In this document: in pieces, positions 1 to 5,557 of the stretch | Position numbering within the stretch: position 1 is the first letter of the stretch | Layout of the letters: every line of letters begins with the position of its first letter | Assembly (NCBI GenBank): GCA_002308775.1 | Contig: DBVT01000004.1 | Span: forward strand, 157 to 5,893 | DNA length: 5,737 nucleotides | Reading direction: 5' to 3' | From: Mageeibacillus sp. UBA1257 | GTDB lineage: Bacteria > Bacillota > Clostridia > UBA1212 > UBA1257 | Notes under the pieces: generated by a model | What the model saw: only the letters and a program-made list of their open reading frames with translations | What the model was told of the DNA's origin: nothing | Database searches by the model: none | Program-made: the position numbers and the translations under genes

Positions 1-446
1 TATTTGCCGCGCCCGTGATCGCCGAACAGATGCTCGCGGTCATTAACCATAAAAATAAAGCGAGCGCATGTTCGCTCCAAGGAAGCGTCCGGCGACAGCT
101 GATCGATCCTCGGTATTGAGCTTCAGTGTTCCCGCGGGAGCGGTCATCGTTGCTCACAGAGCGGTCCGTTCCCTTTGCCATGTCGACCATCGTCCATTCC
201 AGTCGGCAAAGAAAGACAGCTGCAAATGAGCTTATCATGACTATAAATGCGTTTAACATGTCCATTTTACGATGAAAACAGGATTTCTGTCGGTGATTTT
301 TGAGGACAGATGAAGGGAGGGAAAAGTATCGGAGAAATTTTATATGTTTCGGAACATTGGAAAAAGAGCGAGGTCATTTTCCGGGAAATATCATCGAAAA
401 TACGAAGAAACGGTCGATCGGAGGATGCGGGATGAATGCAATACGT
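1..446. other. Region without a supportable gene
   Basis: No gene can be defended here. On the plus strand one frame is open from the left edge to a TGA at 117-119. Its first visible residues, FAAPVIAEQMLAVIN, could be the C-terminus of an upstream protein, but this is too little to identify a family. On the minus strand a frame is open from ATG 265 to the left edge. It has a hydrophobic start (MDMLNAFIVMISSFAAVFL), but no Shine-Dalgarno sequence precedes it and its Arg codons are all CGN, whereas the neighbouring genes prefer AGA/AGG, so I think it is a chance frame. Small structures seen: a 5-bp hairpin GAGCG/CGCTC at about 61-76, which on the minus strand is followed by a T-rich stretch; a palindrome CCCGCGGG at 131-138; and a direct repeat GAGCGGTC at 138-145 and 159-166 (21-bp period). 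None has a clear role. The stretch most likely holds the end of an upstream gene plus a long leader or intergenic region. Confidence 0.35.
420..424 (+). promoter_or_regulatory. Competing Shine-Dalgarno for an alternative upstream start (ATG 432)
   Basis: GGAGG at 420-424 stands 7 bases before ATG 432, which is in frame with the TraX-family gene. It is a better ribosome binding site than the one at ATG 507. The extension it would add (MNAIRLPMRRKIGTIFDAQR and a few more residues) is basic and not part of the family's usual N-terminus, and its DNA contains the -35/-10 boxes and the inverted repeat. I therefore favour 507 but record this alternative. Confidence 0.3.
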
Positions 447-475
447 TTGCCAATGAGGAGAAAAATTGGTACAAT
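447..475 (+). promoter_or_regulatory. Sigma-A-type promoter of the TraX-family gene
   Basis: The -35 box TTGCCA (447-452, 5 of 6 to consensus) and the -10 box TACAAT (470-475, 5 of 6) are separated by exactly 17 bp. A TGG precedes the -10 box, giving the TGN extended -10 motif. Transcription would begin near 481-483, about 25 bases before ATG 507. This position makes any start upstream of 470 untranslatable from this promoter and is one reason for choosing 507 as the start of the gene. It is a sequence inference; no start site has been mapped. Confidence 0.65.
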
Positions 476-478
476 ATT

Positions 479-500
479 CGATGCGCAGAGGGGCGCATCG
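479..500. repeat. Perfect inverted repeat at the predicted transcription start (operator-like)
   Basis: CGATGCGC at 479-486 and GCGCATCG at 493-500 are perfect reverse complements around a 6-base spacer (AGAGGG). The repeat begins 4 bp after the -10 box and covers the predicted +1, the classic position for a repressor operator. In RNA it would give a 5'-end hairpin just before ATG 507. No T-run follows, so it is not a terminator. Whether it acts as DNA operator, mRNA 5' stabiliser or translational brake cannot be decided from sequence. Confidence 0.6.
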
Positions 501-506
501 GGGGCT

Positions 507-1250
507 ATGGAAAAAAGAGGACTCAACTCGAACCAACTGAAGCTGATAGCGATAATCGCGATGACGATAGACCATTTTACGTGGGCTGTTTTTCCGGGCA
601 CGCAGACGGTCTGGTACGTCATGGGTCTGCATGTGATAGGGAGGATAACGGCTCCGATAATGTGGTTCTTTATCGCGGAGGGTTCGTTTTACACAAGAAA
701 TGTCAAAAAATATATCGGCAGATTGCTCGTTTTCGCTGTGATCTCTCATTTCGCTTACGATTTCGCGTTCGGGATACCGTTTTTCGATATTTCGGCGGGG
801 GTCTTCAACAGGACGAGCGTTATGTGGGCGCTTGCGATATCTGCAGCGGTCATTGCGATATCAAAGAGCGAGAAAGTCCCGAAGTGGGTAAAAATAGTAT
901 CCGTTTTCGCGGGTTGCATCCTGGCTTTTCCGGCAGACTGGTCATCGATCGCTGTTATGGCTCCGTTCTCGATGTACGGGCACAGAGGTGCGTTTAAAAA
1001 GCAGGCGCTCGATATCGTCTTCTGGACATTCATTTACGCGGCTGTCTATTTCATTTTCCTAAACAAGCCGTATGCGGTCCTTCAGATGTTTACGGCTCTG
1101 TCGATCCCGCTCCTTTATCAGTACAACGGCCGGAGGGGTACCTGGAAGGGAATGAAATGGTTCTTTTACATATACTACCCCGCGCATCTCTTGGCCGTCG
1201 GCATCGTGAGACTGCTGCTGCACGGAAATATCGGCATCATATTTTCATGA
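507..1250 (+). CDS. TraX-family integral membrane protein
   Basis: This is a 247-residue, very hydrophobic protein with about eight to ten membrane segments (roughly 8-28, 34-58, 68-88, 103-118, 126-142, 168-184, 189-204, 215-235). Family signatures seen are the N-terminal LNSNQLKLIAIIAMTIDH, GRITAPIMWFFIAEGS with TRNVKKYIGRL (residues 45-73), ADW at 143-145, and a C-terminal FYIYYPAHL (220-228). TraX of the F plasmid acetylates the N-terminus of pilin. Chromosomal members in Firmicutes have no established substrate; an acyltransferase-like role on an envelope component is inference. No conjugation gene is nearby. ATG 507 matches the usual family N-terminus and lies just downstream of a good promoter, though its ribosome binding site is poor (a G-run only 2 bases away, AGAGGG about 14 away). 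The in-frame ATG 432 has a better GGAGG (420-424, 7-base spacing) and would add 25 residues; the frame is open as far back as a TTG at 300. The family call is firm, the start less so. DUF3737 follows 48 bp downstream, probably co-transcribed. Confidence 0.85.
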   Translation: MEKRGLNSNQLKLIAIIAMTIDHFTWAVFPGTQTVWYVMGLHVIGRITAPIMWFFIAEGSFYTRNVKKYIGRLLVFAVISHFAYDFAFGIPFFDISAGVFNRTSVMWALAISAAVIAISKSEKVPKWVKIVSVFAGCILAFPADWSSIAVMAPFSMYGHRGAFKKQALDIVFWTFIYAAVYFIFLNKPYAVLQMFTALSIPLLYQYNGRRGTWKGMKWFFYIYYPAHLLAVGIVRLLLHGNIGIIFS

Positions 1251-1284
1251 TATTTTTACGATCGCGCAATGATCAAAAACCAAC

Positions 1285-1290
1285 AGGAGG
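1285..1290 (+). promoter_or_regulatory. Ribosome binding site of the DUF3737 gene
   Basis: AGGAGG, a full match to the Shine-Dalgarno core, stands 8 bases before ATG 1299. It fixes that start over the in-frame ATG at 1269, which lies upstream of the site and has no Shine-Dalgarno sequence of its own. Confidence 0.85.
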
Positions 1291-1298
1291 ACAAGAAA

Positions 1299-2156
1299 AT
1301 GTCTGAACAAAACAGAAGGATAACGATCTCAGGTAAAACATACGATGAGGAAAGGGCTCTGTACAACTTAAAACACGCAGATCTTTCAAACTGCACATTT
1401 GCGGGACCTGCCGACGGAGAATCTGCTCTCAAGGAATCGAGGGATGTAAACCTCGAAAACTGCTCTTTTTCTCTGAGATATCCGCTTTGGCACACCAACC
1501 GTTTTACCATGAAAAAAGTTAAAATGGACGAGCTCACAAGGGCGGCGATCTGGTATGCGAAAAAAGGCGAGATCGAGGACTGCGACCTCTGCGGCGTAAA
1601 AGCTGTCCGCGAGTGCAAAGACATAACAATCAGGGATTCGAGGATCGTTTCTACGGAATTCGGCTGGAAATCGAGCGGCATTTCACTTGACGGCGTCAAA
1701 ATAACATCGGAATACATCTTTTTGGACAGCAGAAACATCTCCCTGTCAAACGTCGAAATGAAGGGCAAATACTCCTTCCAATACGTTCAAAATATGACGA
1801 TCGACGACTCGTTCCTCGATACAAAGGACGCCTTCTGGCACAGCAAAAACGTCACCGTCAGAAACAGCACGGTAAAAGGCGAATACCTCGCCTGGTTCTC
1901 CGAAAGCCTCACGCTGATAAACTGCAAAATAATCGGAACACAGCCGTTCTGCTATTGTAAAAATCTCAAACTCGTGAATTGCACGATGGACGAAGCCGAT
2001 TTCGCATTTGAATATTCCGACGTCGACGCAGACGTATCGGGTCACATCGTCTCGATCAAAAATCCTCTCTCGGGCACGATCGTTTGCGACAGCGTTGGAG
2101 AGATAATCAAAGAAAAAGCGGTCAGGAAATGCACCGGCAAGGTGACAGTAAGGTAA
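1299..2156 (+). CDS. DUF3737 family protein (repeat-built beta-helix)
   Basis: This 285-residue protein has the length and pattern of DUF3737 proteins, a family found in many gut Firmicutes and of unknown function. It has no signal peptide or membrane segment, so it is predicted to be cytoplasmic. From residue 89 to 240 it consists of eight consecutive 19-residue units, each starting with a pattern like N-I-S-L-S-N-V and carrying aromatic residues near position 15-17 (for example FGW, AFW, AWF, AFEY). Residues 27-88 hold two or three less regular units. Such repeats form the rungs of a right-handed parallel beta-helix, as in pentapeptide-repeat-like and pectate-lyase-like folds. Several rungs carry Cys after Asn (N-C at 31-32, 54-55, 208-209, 227-228). 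Residues 241-285 look like a C-terminal cap. The gene lies 48 bp after the TraX-family gene with no convincing terminator or promoter between, so an operon is likely. Family assignment is from recognition of the repeat pattern and length; no enzyme activity can be assigned. Confidence 0.85.
   Translation: MSEQNRRITISGKTYDEERALYNLKHADLSNCTFAGPADGESALKESRDVNLENCSFSLRYPLWHTNRFTMKKVKMDELTRAAIWYAKKGEIEDCDLCGVKAVRECKDITIRDSRIVSTEFGWKSSGISLDGVKITSEYIFLDSRNISLSNVEMKGKYSFQYVQNMTIDDSFLDTKDAFWHSKNVTVRNSTVKGEYLAWFSESLTLINCKIIGTQPFCYCKNLKLVNCTMDEADFAFEYSDVDADVSGHIVSIKNPLSGTIVCDSVGEIIKEKAVRKCTGKVTVR
1563..2018 (+). repeat. Eight tandem 57-bp coding units (19-residue beta-helix rungs)
   Basis: Residues 89-107, 108-126, 127-145, 146-164, 165-183, 184-202, 203-221 and 222-240 of the DUF3737 protein align without gaps as 19-residue units. 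Positions 2 and 4 of nearly every unit are hydrophobic (I/V/L/M) and an aromatic cluster sits near positions 14-17. The nucleotide sequences of the units have diverged, so this is an ancient protein repeat, not a recent DNA duplication. Confidence 0.75.
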
Positions 2157-2197
2157 GTAAAAAACAGGCGCAGGCGTCATCCTCTCCGTCGTCCCGT

Positions 2198-2226
2198 TTG
2201 ACTAAATGCCTGAAAAATGTTTTAAT
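2198..2226 (+). promoter_or_regulatory. Sigma-A-type promoter of the glycoside hydrolase gene
   Basis: TTGACT (2198-2203, 5 of 6) and TTTAAT (2221-2226, 5 of 6) are separated by exactly 17 bp, and TGT directly before the -10 box forms an extended -10. The predicted start is near 2233, leaving a leader of about 42 bases to ATG 2275. The weak point is the T at the second -10 base, normally A. No clear operator repeat is seen around it. Confidence 0.6.
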
Positions 2227-2262
2227 ATACGCAAACAAAGGCAATTCTTTTTAGCATATACT

Positions 2263-2267
2263 GGAGG
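2263..2267 (+). promoter_or_regulatory. Ribosome binding site deciding the glycoside hydrolase start
   Basis: GGAGG stands 7 bases before ATG 2275. That start opens a canonical lipoprotein signal peptide. The longer in-frame start at 2206 has no such site and lies between the -35 and -10 boxes of the promoter, so it is rejected. Confidence 0.85.
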
Positions 2268-2274
2268 AAATGGC

Positions 2275-4053
2275 ATGAAAAAAATTATTGTAACGCTGCT
2301 CTGTCTGGCGCTTATGGGGACATTTATGGTCTCCTGCACCAATACAAACGACCCGAAAAAAACGGGGGAGCCTGACAGCACTGAGGAGCCGCAGCCTACG
2401 GAAGCTCCGAAAAATTACGGACTGCATGTTGAAGACGACGGAACGATCACCTTAAACGGAGATCCTTATTATTGCTTCGGTACGAACTGGCACGGCGGAT
2501 TTTCAAGGCTGATAGAAGATCCGGAACTGGATTATACGAAATATTTTGAGGCTCTGAGAGACGGCATACCGATCATCAGAACGATGATGAACGTATTTTA
2601 CGTGAAGGATCAGTGGAATGCAGTCTATAACGACGACGCGTTCTTCGGAGCGATGGACAAATATATCGCGTACTGCGAAAAATACCACGTAGGACTGGTC
2701 ATGTCGATGATGTGGAACTACGCAAACTTTTACGAGTTCTGCGGAGAAAAACCGGCTGACTGTCTGGGCGATCCTAATGCACAAGGAACGAAGCTTATGC
2801 AGGAATACGTGAGAAAAGTCGTTTCGAGATACAAAGATTCTCCTGCTGTTTTCGCATGGGAGGTGGGAAACGAAGGATGCCTGGCTGCTGACAGAGGAGA
2901 CGGAACTTCGATCCAGATGGGTAACTACTACAGGATCTTCGCTGAAACAGTTCGTGAAATTGACCCCTACAGGCTTATAACGACAGGCGACTCGATGATA
3001 TTCGAGTGCACACACGCGCTCAGAACGACCGGAAAATGGGAACCCAACGACACGATGGAGCAGAGGATAGAAACTCTTGAAATATACAATCCTGATCCGA
3101 TCAATGCGATATGCGTGCATTTTTACGGACATGCAGATACATACCAGAGAGTTGAGCTGGTACCGACGGATATGCAGATCGCGAAGGATATGAAGAAGGG
3201 CTTTATCGTCGGAGAATACGGCGCAGGCTACTCAGAGTGGGCAAGACTCAAAGGCAAGGACATGGAAGATAACTGGATCAGTATAGTCGATGAGCTCGTG
3301 ACTGACAACGTTCAGATCGCTCTTCAGTGGGACTTCGGCCGCTGCGCCGAACTCAATGACGAGTGGAGCATCGAACTCGGATTCATCAAAGATCTTTACC
3401 AGAACGAATACCAGTACAATAAGCTCAAGGAAGTCAACGAAAAACTCGTGGCTGATGGGAAAAATAAATCGGCCGATTACTGGGCTCAGGCAAAACCGCT
3501 CATCTACGGAACGGAAGGATTTGAGCTCGACGGCAGAGTAAAGAACAACAGCAAGAACGCAAACGACCTTTTGAAAGACATTTCTGTACTTTCTCCGAGC
3601 GTTTGGGAAGGCCTTATGAAGACAAAGACAGGCAAGGCTTACACAGGCCGCGCAACAGTTAAAACGACTCTCGCAGACGGCTCCGAAGGCATGGTTTTCC
3701 AACTTAAGACAGACGGCGAAGCGGGAGGTCTTGCTACAGTCCCGAACAGACTCCCCATAGGCAAACTCGTCGACATGAAGGAAGGCGAATCATACACAGT
3801 CAAGATCACCGCGAAACTCACATACGGCGACGGCAGAACGTCTCTCGACGGCGGCAAGGTCGTGATCGAAGCTTCCAAGAATGACAACGGCATCGAGGTC
3901 AACGCAGACGGTCAGTGGCACACATACGAATACAGATTCACCATGGTCGGATCGACCAAACCGTCTCTCACCGTCGGCGGCGATTCGGCAAAAGCTTACG
4001 CGAGCCCCGGCTTCGTGCTCCAGATCGCAGAGCTCGAAATGACAAAAGGATGA
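2275..4053 (+). CDS. Secreted lipoprotein glycoside hydrolase, clan GH-A (GH5-like), with C-terminal beta-rich domain
   Basis: This 592-residue protein is predicted to be exported and lipid-anchored. It has a type II signal peptide (KK, then hydrophobic residues 4-19) ending in lipobox MVSC with Cys21, then a linker rich in Thr, Pro and Glu (22-46). Residues about 47-400 read as a TIM-barrel hydrolase of the cellulase/mannanase type: LNGDPYYCFGTNWHGG near the start, IIRTMMN with Arg102, FAWEVGNE with the predicted acid/base Glu200, AICVHFYG with His282 and Tyr284, FIVGEYG with the predicted nucleophile Glu314, and ALQWDFG with Trp352. Both catalytic glutamates are present, so it should be a retaining enzyme acting on a beta-linked plant or mannan-type polysaccharide; the exact substrate is not visible. 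Residues about 415-592 look like an all-beta, CBM-like module (TGRATVKTTL, EGESYTVKITAKL, GQWHTYEYRFTM), so carbohydrate binding is inferred. Gly and Leu codon choice shifts around residue 300. It has its own promoter and ends at a strong terminator. The enzyme class is secure; GH5 versus another GH-A family is not. Confidence 0.87.
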   Translation: MKKIIVTLLCLALMGTFMVSCTNTNDPKKTGEPDSTEEPQPTEAPKNYGLHVEDDGTITLNGDPYYCFGTNWHGGFSRLIEDPELDYTKYFEALRDGIPIIRTMMNVFYVKDQWNAVYNDDAFFGAMDKYIAYCEKYHVGLVMSMMWNYANFYEFCGEKPADCLGDPNAQGTKLMQEYVRKVVSRYKDSPAVFAWEVGNEGCLAADRGDGTSIQMGNYYRIFAETVREIDPYRLITTGDSMIFECTHALRTTGKWEPNDTMEQRIETLEIYNPDPINAICVHFYGHADTYQRVELVPTDMQIAKDMKKGFIVGEYGAGYSEWARLKGKDMEDNWISIVDELVTDNVQIALQWDFGRCAELNDEWSIELGFIKDLYQNEYQYNKLKEVNEKLVADGKNKSADYWAQAKPLIYGTEGFELDGRVKNNSKNANDLLKDISVLSPSVWEGLMKTKTGKAYTGRATVKTTLADGSEGMVFQLKTDGEAGGLATVPNRLPIGKLVDMKEGESYTVKITAKLTYGDGRTSLDGGKVVIEASKNDNGIEVNADGQWHTYEYRFTMVGSTKPSLTVGGDSAKAYASPGFVLQIAELEMTKG

Positions 4054-4081
4054 TGTGACATAACTGAATAAGTAAAAAATC

Positions 4082-4126
4082 AGCCGCGCGGCATCTCGTT
4101 AAGACCGGAAGCCGCGCGGCTTTTTT
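4082..4126. terminator. Two-way intrinsic terminator between convergent genes
   Basis: AGCCGCGCGGC (4082-4092) pairs perfectly over 11 bp with GCCGCGCGGCT (4111-4121) around an 18-base loop, and T's run from 4121 to 4126. The A-run at 4074-4079 gives the minus strand its own T-run two bases after the stem. One hairpin thus ends both the rightward hydrolase gene (stop at 4053) and the leftward serine hydrolase gene (stop at 4149). Confidence 0.93.
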
Positions 4127-4148
4127 GCGAACAATATTGCAGTACTGT

Positions 4149-5300
4149 TTATTCGGCCGCGTATATCGCGTCGAAAATGATATCCCTGATGTCATGATGC
4201 ATATTTCCGCAGTCATACGCCGAATTGCAGACGCTCTGCATGTAAACTGCGGCGACATTGTAATCCGTGTCCAGCATCACATAGGAGCCTGCGGCGCCGT
4301 CCCAGCCGAATTCGCCTATCGGTGCAGAACCGTTGCCTTTTGTGATATTTGTCCTCACTCCGAGTCCGTATCCGTAGAGAGGCTTACACCTCTGGAAATC
4401 CTCATAGCAAGCCTTTGAAAGCTGTCTGTCTTTATGCCACAGATCGATCGTCTCTTTTTTGAACAGTCTTGCTCCCGTAAAAGGAGACACGCCTCCGTTC
4501 GCTATTGTTGCTGCATATTTCATATATTCGTCGCACGTCGCGATGAGTCCTGCGCCGCCGCTCTCGTATCTGTCTGAAACCACAAAAACGTTGTGCGTAC
4601 CGCTCGCTTTGAGCGTAGGATCGCTTGGCGTGTTTGTCCATATTTCCGCGAGCTTTTCCTTTTCAGGATATGTGTCACTGTGCATTGAAGCGTTGACTAT
4701 TCCAAGGGGCTGCCAGATATTTTTACGAAGATATTCCTCAAATCTCATTCCCGCCGCGACTTCTATTACGGCTGCGAGCACATCGTGGCAAAGGCTGTAC
4801 TGGAAATGTGTTCCCGGATCAAAACAAAGCGGCTTTTTTGCGAGTGCGTCGATAACCTGTCTCGTTGTCGCGTGTCCGTTCGTCTCCTCGACGACTTTCC
4901 TGATCTCCGGCGTCCCCAGGTTGTAGTCAAAGCCGCCCTGCATCGCCATCAGATGTTTTACTCGTAAAACGGTCCTTGCGGGCCTTACGCCATAACGCGT
5001 CTGAACTGTCACATTTTCATAAGCAGGCAGATATTTTGCGACAGGATCGTTGAGCTTCAGTTTACCCTTTTCGATCAGCTGCATCGCCGCTCCCGTGGTA
5101 AAAAGTTTTGTCATCGAGAAAAGCGTATAGGCCGTATCAGGCTGCGTCTTGTGCTTCATATCCTTGTCGTCGGTGCCGTAGCACTTTCTGAAAACGATCT
5201 CGCCATCTTTGTAAACGGCCATGTTTATGCCGGGAGTCCTGTCCTTCGGCACGTTTTCGAGGTATCTGTCAAGCTTGTCCAAATTCAATTTTTTTGTCAT
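4149..5300 (-). CDS. Serine hydrolase, beta-lactamase/PBP-like family (class C type)
   Basis: This 383-residue protein belongs to the Beta-lactamase (PF00144) group, which includes class C beta-lactamases, DD-peptidases and family VIII esterases. The nucleophile motif SxxK is SMTK, Ser62 to Lys65, in YTLFSMTKLFTTGAAMQLIEKGKL as typical for the group. The second motif, usually YxN, reads Y168-S-L, so the Asn is absent. The third motif region is FGWDGAAGSY (331-340), in the place of the KTG/HxG or WGG box. Also typical are LNDPVAKYLP (83-92) and the YLRKNIWQPLGI segment (190-201). There is no signal peptide, membrane segment or lipobox, so the protein is predicted to be cytoplasmic, which argues against a secreted beta-lactamase or a peptidoglycan enzyme and suggests an esterase or amidase of unknown substrate. 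The start at 5300 is chosen because GGAG (5308-5311) lies 7 bases upstream; ATGs at 5306 and 5318 are less well placed. It is transcribed alone from its own promoter. Confidence 0.88.
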   Translation of the reverse strand: MTKKLNLDKLDRYLENVPKDRTPGINMAVYKDGEIVFRKCYGTDDKDMKHKTQPDTAYTLFSMTKLFTTGAAMQLIEKGKLKLNDPVAKYLPAYENVTVQTRYGVRPARTVLRVKHLMAMQGGFDYNLGTPEIRKVVEETNGHATTRQVIDALAKKPLCFDPGTHFQYSLCHDVLAAVIEVAAGMRFEEYLRKNIWQPLGIVNASMHSDTYPEKEKLAEIWTNTPSDPTLKASGTHNVFVVSDRYESGGAGLIATCDEYMKYAATIANGGVSPFTGARLFKKETIDLWHKDRQLSKACYEDFQRCKPLYGYGLGVRTNITKGNGSAPIGEFGWDGAAGSYVMLDTDYNVAAVYMQSVCNSAYDCGNMHHDIRDIIFDAIYAAE

Positions 5301-5307
5301 AGCCATT

Positions 5308-5311
5308 CTCC
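5308..5311 (-). promoter_or_regulatory. Ribosome binding site of the serine hydrolase gene
   Basis: On the minus strand GGAG lies 7 bases before the ATG at 5300-5298. It selects that codon over the in-frame ATG at 5306 (too close) and the one at 5318 (upstream of the site). Confidence 0.7.
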
Positions 5312-5334
5312 GTTTCATATCAGTTTCTATTGGT

Positions 5335-5362
5335 ATTATACTCCCGAAAGGAAGCTTTTCAA
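5335..5362 (-). promoter_or_regulatory. Sigma-A-type promoter of the serine hydrolase gene
   Basis: Read on the minus strand, TTGAAA (5362-5357, 5 of 6) and a perfect TATAAT (5340-5335) are separated by 16 bp. The predicted start near 5328 gives a leader of about 28 bases. The site is back to back with the tRNA promoter: only 14 bp lie between the two -35 boxes. Confidence 0.78.
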
Positions 5363-5376
5363 AGACCCTTTTTGCC

Positions 5377-5405
5377 TTGACAAAACGGATAAATCATAGT
5401 ATCAT
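5377..5405 (+). promoter_or_regulatory. Sigma-A-type promoter of the tRNA-Pro gene
   Basis: A perfect TTGACA (5377-5382) and TATCAT (5400-5405, 5 of 6) are separated by 17 bp. Predicted transcription begins near 5412, about 13 bases before the mature tRNA 5' end. The near-consensus boxes fit a strongly expressed stable RNA. Confidence 0.82.
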
Positions 5406-5424
5406 TTCAACTCGCAAAGGAAGT

Positions 5425-5500
5425 CGGGATGTAGCGCAGCTGGTAGCGCGCCAGTTTTGGGAACTGGATGCCGCAAGTTCGAGTCTTGTCATCCCGACCA
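5425..5500 (+). tRNA. tRNA-Pro (anticodon TGG)
   Basis: The 76-base sequence folds as a complete cloverleaf: acceptor CGGGATG/CATCCCG, D stem GCGC/GCGC with loop AGCTGGTA, anticodon stem CCAGT/ACTGG with loop TTTGGGA, variable loop ATGCC, T stem GCAAG/CTTGT (one G-U pair) with loop TTCGAGT, discriminator A and an encoded CCA. The anticodon TGG (5458-5460) reads proline CCN codons. The C1-G72 first pair is the usual bacterial tRNA-Pro identity element. It appears as a single-gene unit with its own promoter and terminator. Confidence 0.96.
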
Positions 5501-5507
5501 AAAAAAC

Positions 5508-5549
5508 GCCGGTATCGGGCAATAAATCCCTGATGCCGGCATATTTTTT
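5508..5549. terminator. Two-way intrinsic terminator after tRNA-Pro
   Basis: GCCGGTATCGGG (5508-5519) pairs with CCCTGATGCCGGC (5528-5540) with one G-U pair and a bulged T at 5531; the loop is 8 bases. T's follow at 5544-5549 on the plus strand. The A-run at 5500-5506 supplies a T-run for the minus strand, so the same hairpin can end the leftward gene whose stop is at 5558-5560. Confidence 0.88.
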
Positions 5550-5557
5550 CCATTCGT

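Noticed and set aside
267..749. A 160-residue minus-strand open frame across the TraX-family promoter and 5' end.
   Set aside because: It is antisense to a recognised gene, has no ribosome binding site and shows no domain pattern.
344..997. A 217-residue open frame overlapping the TraX-family gene on the same strand.
   Set aside because: It runs one frame off the TraX-family gene, is rich in Arg, Asp and Gly with no family pattern, and is a frame shadow of a gene with clear signatures.
1226..1255. AAATATC/GATATTT inverted repeat and a smaller ATCAT/ATGAT hairpin followed by T's at the end of the TraX-family gene.
   Set aside because: The stems are A/T only and overlap the stop codon, so they would be too weak to end transcription reliably; read-through into the DUF3737 gene is more likely.
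2165..2212. CAGGC and GCCTG after the DUF3737 gene as a possible terminator.
   Set aside because: The arms are only 5 bp with a loop of nearly 40 bases and no proper T-run follows.
2206..2274. Upstream start ATG 2206 for the glycoside hydrolase.
   Set aside because: It lies inside the promoter, has no ribosome binding site, and would place 23 polar residues before a canonical lipoprotein signal peptide.
2503..3132. A 209-residue minus-strand open frame inside the glycoside hydrolase gene.
   Set aside because: It is antisense to the catalytic domain, whose motifs fix the coding strand, and its composition (high Val, Arg, His, Ser) is that of a mirror frame.
5475..5500. A possible attachment site formed by a repeat of the tRNA-Pro 3' end.
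   Set aside because: I found no second copy of the tRNA 3' end in the window, so an attachment site cannot be claimed.
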